From assembly GCA_017856055.1 (NCBI GenBank), contig JAFMFP010000004.1, positions 1 to 44,868 of the forward strand: a stretch of DNA of 44,868 bases. The letters are read 5' to 3'. Made by a program: the position numbers and the translations under genes. The notes under the pieces were generated by a model, which was not told where the DNA came from, did not search any database, and was given only the letters and a program-made list of their open reading frames with translations. The stretch is from Fidelibacterota bacterium. GTDB lineage: Bacteria > Fidelibacterota > Marinisomatia > Marinisomatales > Marinisomataceae. Each line of letters begins with the position of its first letter. Within the stretch, counting starts at the first letter, position 1. Below, one piece after another: positions 1 through 9,910 of this stretch.

Positions 1-46
1 CACGCCGCCAGCGTTCGTCCTGAGCCAGGATCAAACTCTCAATTGT
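1..46 (-). rRNA. rrs: 16S ribosomal RNA, 5' end only (gene continues beyond left edge)
   Basis: Reverse complement reads GAGAGTTTGATCCTGGCTCAGGACGAACGCTGGCGGCGTG, the universal 16S 5' end (27F site). Start placed at ~46 by E. coli numbering. Confidence 0.97.
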
Positions 47-122
47 ATATTTTAAAGTTTGTTGTCTAACTCCAGGATTAAAACTTAAAGGTTCTACATA
101 GTAAATTTTCAAATATCTACAG

Positions 123-141
123 GCGCACTTATTTTGTGCGC
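123..141. other. Perfect 6-bp hairpin (GCGCAC-TTATTTT-GTGCGC) in the nupC-16S intergenic region
   Basis: gcgcac (123-128), 7-nt loop, gtgcgc (136-141). No U-tract follows on the minus strand. Confidence 0.5.
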
Positions 142-200
142 AAAAGTGGAGAAACTTATCATAGTTTTGGTATATTACCAAGAAAAAAATAACAAAATTT

Positions 201-1436
201 TTAGAGTAAAATTCCAGCAATTGATGCAGTAAGCCATGATGCCAATGCACCACCGATCATTGCCTTAGCTACAAGAGAAGATAAATCTCTCATTCTATCT
301 GGAGCCATAGACCCAATTCCTCCTAATTGAATACCAATTGATCCAAAATTAGCAAAACCACATAATGCATAAGCTGCAATTATTGATGTTCTCTCAGAAA
401 TAGCTTGTGAGTTGATTAAAGTCTGTAAATCAGTATATGCGATTAATTCTGTAAAAACTAATTTTTTACCCATTAAAGCTCCTAAAGTACTTGCTTCATG
501 CCATGGGGCTCCCATCGCCCATGCAAGGGGCATAAATATAAAACCAAGAATACTTTCAAGTGAGAGTCCAAGAAAAGATAATAAATAGTTAATCATTGCA
601 AGAATAGCTAAAAAAGCAATTAACATTGCAGCAATATTTGCTGCAAGTTTTAATCCCGATGAAGCTCCTGAAGCTAACGCCTCCATCGCACTACTAGTCG
701 TCCTCTCAACTTGAATATTTAAATTACCCATAGTTTTAGAATCTTCTATTTCTGGAAAAATAATTTTAGCGATTACTATGGCTGCAGGAGCAGACATCAC
801 TGAAGCAGTTAATAAATGTCCAGCAATTCCAGGTATATCAGACAACCATCCAACATAGATCGCAAGAACTCCTCCAGCTGCAGTAGCAAAACCTCCAATC
901 ATAACAGTAGCTAATTCAGAGTTAGTCATTGTTTTTACAAAAGGTCTTACAAGCAAGGGAGATTCAGTTTGTCCAAGGAAAATATTAGCAGATACGCTTA
1001 ACGATTCACTACCACTTGTTTTTAATATCTTCTGAAAAATGATAGCAAATCCTTTAACAACTAATTGAATAATTCCGAAATGATATAGAACTGAAATTAA
1101 TGCAGAAAAGAATATTACAGTAGGCAAAGTTCGAAAAGCAAAATTGACTAAAGCAGGTTCAAAAGCACCTGAAATATATGATTGAAAAAGAAAATCACTA
1201 CCAGCATCAGCAAAACTAATTAGTCTTGTCACAACTGAGTCGAGATACTGAAAAATTGGTTTTCCGATTGGAGTAACCAAGATAAAAACTCCCAGAAGAA
1301 ATTGTAAGATAATTCCGTTTAAAATGGTTTTCTTATTAATTTTTTGTTGGTTTTCTGAAAGAAAAAATGCGATTAGTAGAATCGAAGCTATACCAAAAAT
1401 ACCTTGAAAATTCTCCATTCTAGTGATTATGTCCAT
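201..1436 (-). CDS. nupC: Concentrative nucleoside transporter (CNT/NupC family)
   Basis: GQTESPLLVRPFVKTMTNSELATVMIGGFATAAGGVLAIYVG and ALCGFANFGSIGIQLGGIGSMAP are CNT-family motifs. Confidence 0.93.
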   Translation of the reverse strand: MDIITRMENFQGIFGIASILLIAFFLSENQQKINKKTILNGIILQFLLGVFILVTPIGKPIFQYLDSVVTRLISFADAGSDFLFQSYISGAFEPALVNFAFRTLPTVIFFSALISVLYHFGIIQLVVKGFAIIFQKILKTSGSESLSVSANIFLGQTESPLLVRPFVKTMTNSELATVMIGGFATAAGGVLAIYVGWLSDIPGIAGHLLTASVMSAPAAIVIAKIIFPEIEDSKTMGNLNIQVERTTSSAMEALASGASSGLKLAANIAAMLIAFLAILAMINYLLSFLGLSLESILGFIFMPLAWAMGAPWHEASTLGALMGKKLVFTELIAYTDLQTLINSQAISERTSIIAAYALCGFANFGSIGIQLGGIGSMAPDRMRDLSSLVAKAMIGGALASWLTASIAGILL

Positions 1437-2709
1437 CTTTTAAGTCTTTAGTATGTTTTGAAACATTCTTAATCTTTGAAAAAGAAGATAATAAATTAAT
1501 CAATTTTTCATCAATCATATCATCCTTCAATCTTTGGACGTTGGAAGGTTTTTTATAGAATCTTTCAATTTCAGATTTTCTTTTTTCATCATTTTCATCT
1601 TGAATTGCCTTTTCTATATAAATTTTTACATCTTCGTCAAGAACCTGAACATTTTCTTTTTCAATGATAGCGTTTCTAACTAAAAACCACTTAATATTAT
1701 TTTCAGCATACAACTTATAGTCCTCTCTGATTTTATCTTCTTCTAAATGAGTATACTTTTGATTGTGACGAATATCATGAATGATATTGTTCATATAGTT
1801 TTCGAACATAGAAGAAGGTAAAGGGGGATCAATGAGCTTTACAAAACTTTCTATTAAAGCAGAATTAAATATTTCTAATGATTTATTATTGTATTCCTTT
1901 GAAAGACTTTCCTTAATCTTTGTCCTCCAATCATCAATTGATTTACAATTAGGATCCATTTTCTGAATAAAATCTAAGTCTAATTTTGGAGCGACTCTCC
2001 TTTGAATTGATTCTAAAGTAATTGCATAATTTTTTTTACCATTTCCTAGATCTAATTCAGTGTTAACAACATCAGAAATTTTCTTTCCATCAAACATATT
2101 TAAGTTTTTACCTATTAAAGGATCTTGACCAATTTGAAAATATTTTTTTTCTGAACTACCTATAATGGGTAAACCCGAATTATCAATTTCCTGAATTGCA
2201 CAAATTAAATAATCATTTTCTTTAGGAGAATCTTTGATATCCTCAATAGAAGATTGAGAGTTCAATATATTATTAATTGTTTGTTCTACCTCTTCATCAT
2301 CAAAAAGAAATTCAATTTTTTCAACAGTGACTATATTCTTTTTTAAGGTAGGCACTTTGATTTCTGGATTTATTTCAAACTCAGCTTTAAATGAAAAATC
2401 ACTTCCAAATGAAAAATCAATATCTTTTAAACCAGCTTGGTTGATTGGTTGTAATTTTTCTTTTTGAAGAGCTAAAATAAAATATTTTTCGGAAAAATCT
2501 TCTACAAATGCTAAATCTATCGATGAAGAATATTGATCTTTTAACATGCTTGGAGGAACTTTCCCTTTTCTAAAACCAGGAAGCTTTAAGGTTTTAACAA
2601 ATTTTGCTTTAGATTTTTCATAATCTGTTTGGATATCATTCCATTTGGCAATAATACTAAGCTCAATAGTAAAATTGTTAATTTTTTTAAATTTAGTTTT
2701 TAAATCCAT
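1420..2709 (-). CDS. tig: Trigger factor (ribosome-associated chaperone)
   Basis: N-terminal LPGFRKGKVPPSMLKDQY ribosome-binding signature, 429 aa. The middle PPIase-like domain looks divergent. Confidence 0.88.
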   Translation of the reverse strand: MDLKTKFKKINNFTIELSIIAKWNDIQTDYEKSKAKFVKTLKLPGFRKGKVPPSMLKDQYSSSIDLAFVEDFSEKYFILALQKEKLQPINQAGLKDIDFSFGSDFSFKAEFEINPEIKVPTLKKNIVTVEKIEFLFDDEEVEQTINNILNSQSSIEDIKDSPKENDYLICAIQEIDNSGLPIIGSSEKKYFQIGQDPLIGKNLNMFDGKKISDVVNTELDLGNGKKNYAITLESIQRRVAPKLDLDFIQKMDPNCKSIDDWRTKIKESLSKEYNNKSLEIFNSALIESFVKLIDPPLPSSMFENYMNNIIHDIRHNQKYTHLEEDKIREDYKLYAENNIKWFLVRNAIIEKENVQVLDEDVKIYIEKAIQDENDEKRKSEIERFYKKPSNVQRLKDDMIDEKLINLLSSFSKIKNVSKHTKDLKDGHNH

Positions 2710-3140
2710 TATTGTTTTAATCTAAAAGTACAACCCTCAATTGTTTTCATAAAGTTCTCTAACTGATTGTGTGTACAAATTAAATCTTCAATAGGTTCGT
2801 AGGAATCTGATGGATAGGATTCTGGATCGTATTCTCTTAAAAAATTCGATTCAAACTTGATAATCATATCATTCAACACTTGTTTGTTGAGATTTTTACT
2901 TCTCAAAAAATTTAGCTGTAAATTAATTTTTCCATTTGATGAAAGCCTGAAAAGAGGAAGAAGTCCATAATCAGAATTACATTTAAATGTCATTGTACCA
3001 CATTCATCTCCAGTTCCCCAAGATAATTCATCAGATAGTTTTTCAGAAAATGAAACAAGCTCTAAACAATTCATAGCAACATGATTTTCGCAGTTTGATG
3101 TTAAATGTTGAACGAATTTGTCTTTAGACCATTTAGTCAT
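2709..3140 (-). CDS. Hypothetical protein
   Basis: 143-aa ORF, 1-nt junction with tig; upstream GGAGGTATAATG gives a good SD. No family recognised. Confidence 0.7.
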   Translation of the reverse strand: MTKWSKDKFVQHLTSNCENHVAMNCLELVSFSEKLSDELSWGTGDECGTMTFKCNSDYGLLPLFRLSSNGKINLQLNFLRSKNLNKQVLNDMIIKFESNFLREYDPESYPSDSYEPIEDLICTHNQLENFMKTIEGCTFRLKQ

Positions 3141-3231
3141 TATACCTCCAGATATAGTAAAGAATTAAGTTTGAAATTTGGTTGTGAATTTACCCAAAAA
3201 TAGATTTTTATAAAACTAATTTTTTGAAAAT

Positions 3232-5580
3232 TTAATTTCTTAATGGTTTTCCTGTTTTAAGAAAATAAGCTATTCTGTCTTGGGTTTTCTTCTCTCCAGC
3301 AAGAGACATAAAGCTTTCTCTTTCAATATCCAAAATATATTGTTCATCAACTTTAGACATTAAGCCACCTTTTTCTCCACCACTAAGAACATATGCTGAT
3401 TTAGTACCAACTAACAAATCATGATCAGATAGTTTTCCCTGAGCCTTCATAGTCTTCAATCCAACAGAAGCAAATGTTCTCAGAGTCATTCCGGGTAAAG
3501 TTAAGTCATCTCTATATTTTGGAGGTAAATAACCATTATCATTCATTTCAAGAATCAAACTCTTTGCCTTAGCAATTAGATGGTCTGAATTCATCAAAAT
3601 CATATCGCTTTTTCTTAAAAATCCTTTTTCTTTTGCATCAAGTGCGCTCCTTGAAACAGCAAGAGGATTAATCACTTCCATTGCTTGTCTAGCTATACTC
3701 ATATTTACATTAGAAGCATTATTATTTTCTAATAAATTTAAAAGAACTCTCAAATGCCCACCAGCTCCAGGAATTAAACCTTGGATTGCTTCAACCAAAC
3801 CAGCATACAACTCTCCAGATGCAACGGACTGAGCAGAGCAAGCATAAAATTCGAATCCACCACCTAAGGCAAAATTAAATGGACAGGTAATTATGGGATA
3901 TTTAGAATGTCTAATCCTTTGTGTTAAATCCTGCATTTCTTTTACACTGGATTCCATTAATTTCAAATTATTAGAATCAATTGCGACTTTAAAATCATTA
4001 ACATTAGCACCCGCACTCCAGTTTTTACCCTGATGACCAACAACTATTCCTTTATATTTATCTGAATCAAGTAACTTGACTGCGTATTTCATAACATCTA
4101 CTATAGAACGATCAATAGGATTAAATGCTGGAACAAAAATTGAATGAAATTCTACATTCAATACTCCATCACCAATATCATGAATACTAGCACTCCAATC
4201 TCTTAATAAAGTACTGGTAGAGCTTCGATAAAGATTGAGATTGATATTTTTAGTATTTTTCGGAGCAACTTTGGATTTGTTTTCTACTGGACACCAATAA
4301 GTAAGCTGACTATCAACAATTTTGTAAAATGAATCTCTTCCACTTTCTAACATAGCTAGTACCCATTCTGGTACCTTCTTATTTTCAGATTGCATTCTTT
4401 GAACTGATTTAGAAACACCAATTGCATCCCAATATTCAAAAATTCCAAGTTCTCTAGTAAATCCCCATTTCATTGTATTGTCAATTTCAATAATATTATC
4501 AGCAATTTCAGGGATCAACCCTGCAGTATAGCTTAACATAGGAGCATTTATTTCCCACAAAAATTTAGAACCCTTATCGTCTAAATAAGAAATTACAGCT
4601 AATCTTTTTCTCAAATCTTTAATTGGCTTACCCACTCTTAAAACATCAAAAGATGGTTTTTTCATAGGAGAATATTCTAATGTTTTGATATCTAGAGATA
4701 AAATATTTTTATCAATTTTTTTATACCAGCCTTCTCCACTCTTTTGACCGAGTCTTCCCTGCTTAACAAGCTCTTCAATAATTTTAGGTGCAATAAATTT
4801 TTCTCGTTCTAGTTCAGTTTCTGTCGTAACTCTTTCATGCATATTGTTTAATACATTTAATACAGTGTCAAGTCCAACAATATCTTGAGTACGAAAATAT
4901 GCACTTTTTGCACTACCTACAAAAGTGCCAGTCAATGCATCTACTTCCTCAACAGTTAATCCCATTTCAACAGCCTTGTTATAGACTAGGGGAGCAGCTG
5001 CATTCATCAAGCGGTTGCCAATGAAACCTGGGGTATCCTTAGCATGAACAACTCCTTTACCTAATATATTTTCTCCAAAATCTGCAATAGTATTATAAAT
5101 ATCATCGCATGTATTCTTACCCTTTACAAGTTCGAGCAACCTAAGGTATCTTGGTGGATTGAAAAAATGAGTAATTAAGAAACGTTTCTTAATTTCGCTT
5201 GGAAGAACCTCGATCAAATTTTCAAGAGGAATACCAGAAGTATTCGAAGTTAAAATTACATTATCGCTTAAATGAGGAAGTATATTTTTATATACATCGT
5301 GTTTTATTTCAATTTTTTCAGCAACAGCTTCAATGACTAAATCGCAATCTTTCAACTGATTAAGATCTTTATCATATGAACAAGGTGAAATCAATTTAAT
5401 AGTCTCACTTGAAAATAATGGAGCAGGTTTTAAATTTTTAAGATTTTCTAACGCCTTTTTTGATAAATCAATATTGATATCAAATAGTAAAGATGGAATT
5501 CCTGCATTAGCTAAATGACCAGCAATTTGAGAACCCATTACTCCAGAACCTAATACTGCACACTTTTTGATGTTATTCAT
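3232..5580 (-). CDS. fadN: 3-hydroxyacyl-CoA dehydrogenase / enoyl-CoA hydratase bifunctional protein (FadN-type order: HAD first, ECH last)
   Basis: N-terminal Rossmann VLGSGVMGSQIAGHLANAGI, HFFNPPRYLRLLELV, DTPGFIGNRL; C-terminal crotonase-like GKNWSAGANV and FALGGGFEFYACS. Confidence 0.93.
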   Translation of the reverse strand: MNNIKKCAVLGSGVMGSQIAGHLANAGIPSLLFDINIDLSKKALENLKNLKPAPLFSSETIKLISPCSYDKDLNQLKDCDLVIEAVAEKIEIKHDVYKNILPHLSDNVILTSNTSGIPLENLIEVLPSEIKKRFLITHFFNPPRYLRLLELVKGKNTCDDIYNTIADFGENILGKGVVHAKDTPGFIGNRLMNAAAPLVYNKAVEMGLTVEEVDALTGTFVGSAKSAYFRTQDIVGLDTVLNVLNNMHERVTTETELEREKFIAPKIIEELVKQGRLGQKSGEGWYKKIDKNILSLDIKTLEYSPMKKPSFDVLRVGKPIKDLRKRLAVISYLDDKGSKFLWEINAPMLSYTAGLIPEIADNIIEIDNTMKWGFTRELGIFEYWDAIGVSKSVQRMQSENKKVPEWVLAMLESGRDSFYKIVDSQLTYWCPVENKSKVAPKNTKNINLNLYRSSTSTLLRDWSASIHDIGDGVLNVEFHSIFVPAFNPIDRSIVDVMKYAVKLLDSDKYKGIVVGHQGKNWSAGANVNDFKVAIDSNNLKLMESSVKEMQDLTQRIRHSKYPIITCPFNFALGGGFEFYACSAQSVASGELYAGLVEAIQGLIPGAGGHLRVLLNLLENNNASNVNMSIARQAMEVINPLAVSRSALDAKEKGFLRKSDMILMNSDHLIAKAKSLILEMNDNGYLPPKYRDDLTLPGMTLRTFASVGLKTMKAQGKLSDHDLLVGTKSAYVLSGGEKGGLMSKVDEQYILDIERESFMSLAGEKKTQDRIAYFLKTGKPLRN

Positions 5581-6714
5581 CTAATTAACCCTTTTAATAA
5601 TAGTTGTTATCCCTTGACCAGTACCAACACACATGGTAGCAAGACCAGTTATTAGATTATTTTGTTCAAGAACATTAAGAAGTGTTGTAATTATTCTTGT
5701 GCCTGAAATCCCGAGCGGATGCCCAAGAGCGATTGCTCCACCATTAAGATTAGTTTTATCAATTTCCCAATTCCCTTTTTTAATACAGTATAAAGCTTGA
5801 GCCGCAAATGCTTCATTAAGTTCAATTGCATCAATATCATTTAAAGATAACCCGGTATTTTTTAATGCTTTTTCTGTAGCAGGCAATGGTCCAGCTCCAA
5901 ACTTTGTCCAATGAACTCCAGCTACCCCCCTTCCTTCAATACTAGCTCTGATTTTTAAATTATTTTTAAGTGCATAGTCTTCTGAAGTTATTAACATTGC
6001 AGAAGCACCAATTGAAAAAGGGCTACTCGTCGCAGCAGTTACCGTTCCATCAGCTCTAAATGCAGGATTTAAGGATTTAATTTTTTCTTTATCGGGAGTT
6101 CTAGGTCCAGAATCTTTTTCAAAAATTGAACCATCACCTAATTGAATAGGAATAATTTCATTATCAAATTTTCCATTTTTTTGTGCTTCAACAGCTAATT
6201 CATGTGACCTAAAAGAGAATTCTTCTTGTTCAGCTCTTGATATATTTAATTCCTGTGCTAATAATTCAGCACCCTCACCCATAGAGATATAGTAATCTTT
6301 TTCTGCAAGGTCTACATTAAAATCAGGAGCAAATCCTCCTTGGGGAATGGTAAACATGTCTTCTACTCCCCCAGCAATTCCTACCTCAATATCTCCGCTT
6401 TCAATAGCGGTACTAATCTGATGTAAAGAAGTCATCGCAGATCCACAATAACGATTGATAACATTGGCTGCAGCAGTTTCCGGAATTCCGGCAAGTAAAG
6501 AGGCTCCTCGAGAAACCAACATACCCGTTGGACCTTCTGGGAAAGCACAGCCCAATGAAACATCTTCAATTTGACTAGGATCTAGATTTGAATTTCTATC
6601 CATTAATCCCTTTATAACTTGACCTGCAATTTCATCAGATCTCATTCCTATTAATGAGCTACCCTTAGTTCCAATTGGAGATCTAACTCCATCAATAATT
6701 ACTGCTTTGTTCAT
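5581..6714 (-). CDS. fadA: Acetyl-CoA C-acyltransferase (thiolase)
   Basis: NRYCGSAMTSLHQISTAI active-site Cys, NGGAIALGHPLGISGTRI, MCVGTGQGI. Confidence 0.95.
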   Translation of the reverse strand: MNKAVIIDGVRSPIGTKGSSLIGMRSDEIAGQVIKGLMDRNSNLDPSQIEDVSLGCAFPEGPTGMLVSRGASLLAGIPETAAANVINRYCGSAMTSLHQISTAIESGDIEVGIAGGVEDMFTIPQGGFAPDFNVDLAEKDYYISMGEGAELLAQELNISRAEQEEFSFRSHELAVEAQKNGKFDNEIIPIQLGDGSIFEKDSGPRTPDKEKIKSLNPAFRADGTVTAATSSPFSIGASAMLITSEDYALKNNLKIRASIEGRGVAGVHWTKFGAGPLPATEKALKNTGLSLNDIDAIELNEAFAAQALYCIKKGNWEIDKTNLNGGAIALGHPLGISGTRIITTLLNVLEQNNLITGLATMCVGTGQGITTIIKRVN

Positions 6715-6724
6715 TTCTTTTCTC

Positions 6725-8539
6725 CTATCCTAATGTTCGAACTGGATACGCACCCAATTCCATTGCTTTTTCGGCAATCTGTTTTTTCATACCAATTGTA
6801 TTGGAATCAAGCACCAAGTTTTTACTAACATTTTCAATTTTATTTTTTAAATCACTGGGGATATTTCCATCATAGATTTGATTTAAAATTTTATTTGTAA
6901 AATCTAAGACTCGTGGTCCTTCTTCAGCAATGTAAACCTGAGCACAAAGTGATGGAACAATTTCTTTTTTTAAATTATAGTAATCAGTATTTTGTATAAC
7001 TCTGGAAAGTGTTCTATCGGCTACAAATGCATAAATTAAAATATTAGCTAAGTTCTCTATAATTGCTTGTTCAAGGCCAATATCTTGTCCATACTTTGAT
7101 AAAGCTTCATTCAACGAAATAGCATATAAAGCCTTTGCAGCTTCAATGCAATGAACTTCTTTTTCGAATGGTCCTTTATAAGAAGAAATATATCCAGAAT
7201 TAAAAGAATCCTCTAATTGAAGTAAGTATTCTTTGAAACCTAATTCTCCACTAAGAGTCTTGGTAATCATATCTCTTGTACATAACATTCTATTGATTTC
7301 GTTTGTCCCTTCCCATATTCTATTGATACGAGTATCTCTATAAGCTTGAGCCATAGGATATTCTTCTATAAAACCATAACCTCCAAAAATTTGCAAACAT
7401 TGGTCAATAACTGATGAAGCAGATTCGCTTCCATAAACCTTACAAATTGAATTTTCAGCAATATATTTTCCAGTAACATTCCCTTGATTTACGTAGTAAA
7501 GGGGATCATTTTTATCTAATTCATCGATAGCTTCTTGTTGAACACCAATTACACCATAACACATACTCTCGGTAGTATAAGTTTTGACGACACAATCAGC
7601 CACCTTATCTCTAATAGAACCAAAATCAGCAATATATTGCCCAAAAGCTTTTCTTTGTTTTGCATAAGCAATTGCTTCTTTTATTGCAAGCATCATGCCT
7701 CCTGTAGAACCAGCACCTAATTTGAATCTACCAATGTTTAACCCACAAAAAGCGGGTCCAGCACCTTCACCAACTTTTCCTAATAAGTTTTCAACAGGCA
7801 CCTTACAATCTTTAAAGTACAATGGAACTGTAGAAGATCCATGCATTCCCATTTTCTTTTCTTCCGCTCCAATCTCAAATCCCGGAGTTCCTTTCTCAAC
7901 TACGATAGAAGAAAATTTGCCATCTATTTTACAGGCCACTGTAAAAATTTCTGCCCAGGCACCGTTTGATATGAATATTTTTTGTCCATTTAGTATATAA
8001 TGTTTTCCATCTTCAGATAAGACACCAACAGTTTGAGAATTGGTAGCATCCGATCCAGCGTTGGGTTCAGTTAAAGCAAAAGCAGCAATTTTTTCTCCAG
8101 TACATATGCCTGGCAACCATTTTGCCTTTTGTTCTTCATTACCATACCAAATAATTCCCAACGAACCAATGGAAGTTTGTACATTCCAAACTGTAGTGAA
8201 TGATCCGCTACCTCCTCTAGCTATAGCCTCAGCCAAAATACACATACCAGTTTTACTTAATTCAGAACCACCATATTTCTCAGGAACATCAATTCCTAAG
8301 AAACCCAATTCTCCCATCTGCTTCAACAGGCTTCGAACTAATTTTTCATCTTTTGTTTCAAGCTCCTTATGGGCGAGTGGAAGAATTTCTTTTTCAGCAA
8401 ATTCACTCATGGCTTCAAACATCATTCTTTCTTCATCGGAAAATTTTTCTTTGCAAAAAACTTCTTCCGAACCAACAACAGTTGTTAGAAAAGTTCCACC
8501 TGTTTTAATTTTATTAATTTTGTTTAAATCTTGGCTCAT
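6725..8539 (-). CDS. fadE: Acyl-CoA dehydrogenase (long form with C-terminal extension)
   Basis: AFALTEPNAGSDATNSQT, QIFGGYGFIEEYPMAQAYRDTRINRIWEGTNEINR; 604 aa. Confidence 0.95.
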   Translation of the reverse strand: MSQDLNKINKIKTGGTFLTTVVGSEEVFCKEKFSDEERMMFEAMSEFAEKEILPLAHKELETKDEKLVRSLLKQMGELGFLGIDVPEKYGGSELSKTGMCILAEAIARGGSGSFTTVWNVQTSIGSLGIIWYGNEEQKAKWLPGICTGEKIAAFALTEPNAGSDATNSQTVGVLSEDGKHYILNGQKIFISNGAWAEIFTVACKIDGKFSSIVVEKGTPGFEIGAEEKKMGMHGSSTVPLYFKDCKVPVENLLGKVGEGAGPAFCGLNIGRFKLGAGSTGGMMLAIKEAIAYAKQRKAFGQYIADFGSIRDKVADCVVKTYTTESMCYGVIGVQQEAIDELDKNDPLYYVNQGNVTGKYIAENSICKVYGSESASSVIDQCLQIFGGYGFIEEYPMAQAYRDTRINRIWEGTNEINRMLCTRDMITKTLSGELGFKEYLLQLEDSFNSGYISSYKGPFEKEVHCIEAAKALYAISLNEALSKYGQDIGLEQAIIENLANILIYAFVADRTLSRVIQNTDYYNLKKEIVPSLCAQVYIAEEGPRVLDFTNKILNQIYDGNIPSDLKNKIENVSKNLVLDSNTIGMKKQIAEKAMELGAYPVRTLG

Positions 8540-8546
8540 TATAACC

Positions 8547-9131
8547 TCATTTTTGTTTAAAATTTTCTAAAATGTAATTTGAAATTTGATCTATGTAAGC
8601 ACTTGGTTTAACATGCTTGGACTCAAATAAAGAAAACCAAAAAATTCCCTCAATATTAATGATTAAAGATAATGCAGCAATTTTAGAGTTAATCCTATGA
8701 AATTCTCCATTATCTATTCCTTTTTGAATGATTATCTCAACAAATTTTTGAAATCTATTGTAAACCTTTTGAACTGATTCTTTAAAATCATCATCTAATC
8801 TTGATATTGACCAAAAACTAGAAAGACAATGAAATAAAGATGGATCTTTTTCTAATTGTTGAGAGAAAATAGAGAAAAGTAACTTAAGAGACTCAGTACT
8901 TGATTCTTCATTTAAAGCGGGAGAAATCATTTCTTGGTACTCTTGCTCCCACATATCAATAACATCCAAGTAAACTTCTTTTTTACTTTTATAATAATGA
9001 TAAATTGCTCCCTTGCTTACGCTAGACTCTTTTACAATATCATCTATAGTACTATTGTAATACCCCTTTTGAGTTAAAACTTTTATCGCTGAAGATAAAA
9101 TATGTTTTTTTTTATCACTATTATTATGCAT
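8547..9131 (-). CDS. TetR/AcrR-family transcriptional regulator, probably the fatty-acid-degradation repressor
   Basis: N-terminal HTH ILSSAIKVLTQKGYYNSTIDDIVKESSVSKGAIYHYYKSKKEVYLDVID; heads the fadE-fadA-fadN operon. Confidence 0.93.
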   Translation of the reverse strand: MHNNSDKKKHILSSAIKVLTQKGYYNSTIDDIVKESSVSKGAIYHYYKSKKEVYLDVIDMWEQEYQEMISPALNEESSTESLKLLFSIFSQQLEKDPSLFHCLSSFWSISRLDDDFKESVQKVYNRFQKFVEIIIQKGIDNGEFHRINSKIAALSLIINIEGIFWFSLFESKHVKPSAYIDQISNYILENFKQK

Positions 9132-9133
9132 AA

Positions 9134-9147
9134 ACCGACTGGTCGGT
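9134..9147. promoter_or_regulatory. Candidate TetR/FadR operator palindrome ACCGACTGGTCGGT
   Basis: Six base pairs of dyad symmetry either side of a central TG; 2 bp upstream of the regulator start codon. Resembles the ACCGACNGGTCGGT-like sites of TetR fatty-acid regulators. Confidence 0.7.
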
Positions 9148-9226
9148 CTAAAGTAATCAAAAGTGAAAATTAAATCAACAATTCATTTTTAATACACCAA
9201 AAATTGTTTATTTTTTTTTATACTTT

Positions 9227-9910
9227 ATGATTAAAAAAGAATACTTAATTGCGCCTTCAATTTTGGGAGCAGATTTTTCGAAACTAAAAGAAGAAATATT
9301 AATGCTCAATGAAACTAAAGCTCAATGGGTTCATTTAGATATTATGGATCAACAATTTGTTCCCAATCTCTCTTTTGGTCCTGCTGTAGTCAAATCAATT
9401 CGCCCCCATACAGATTTATTTTTTGATGTTCATCTAATGGTAAGTAATCCTTTCGATTTGATTAAACCTTTTATTGAGGCTGGTGCTAACGGAATAAGTT
9501 TTCATATTGAAGCTTCAGAACCTCGATTTACTTTTCCACCAAAAATATTAATTGGTCAAATAAAAAAAGCAGGTCTAAAATGTGGGATTGCTTTAAAGCC
9601 AAAAACTCCTATTTCTGTATTAAAAAAATACTTAACACTGATTGACTATGTCACATTAATGTCAGTGGAACCAGGATTCGGTGGACAGAGATTTATCGAA
9701 AGTTCATTACAAAAAATTCAAAACTTAAAGTCTCTTTTGAAGGAAATGAATGTTGAGAAACAAGTAAAGATTCAAGTAGATGGTGGAGTGATAACTAAAA
9801 ACGCTCTTCATTGCATCGAATCAGGAGCAGATATACTTGTTGTAGGTTCAGAAATTTTCCAATCCAAGAATCCTAAAGATGTTATTGATAATTTAATTTC
9901 ATTGCAATGA
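9227..9910 (+). CDS. rpe: Ribulose-phosphate 3-epimerase
   Basis: IAPSILGADFSKL, VHLDIMDQQFVPNLSFGP, LMSVEPGFGGQRFI, QVDGGV. Confidence 0.96.
   Translation: MIKKEYLIAPSILGADFSKLKEEILMLNETKAQWVHLDIMDQQFVPNLSFGPAVVKSIRPHTDLFFDVHLMVSNPFDLIKPFIEAGANGISFHIEASEPRFTFPPKILIGQIKKAGLKCGIALKPKTPISVLKKYLTLIDYVTLMSVEPGFGGQRFIESSLQKIQNLKSLLKEMNVEKQVKIQVDGGVITKNALHCIESGADILVVGSEIFQSKNPKDVIDNLISLQ

Noticed and set aside
7535-8000. 61- and 101-aa plus-strand ORFs inside fadE
   Set aside because: Antisense shadow ORFs with no family signal.
8040-8570. 176-aa plus-strand ORF opposite fadE
   Set aside because: Fully antisense to a confidently identified acyl-CoA dehydrogenase; translation has no recognisable fold and reflects the codon bias of the opposite strand.
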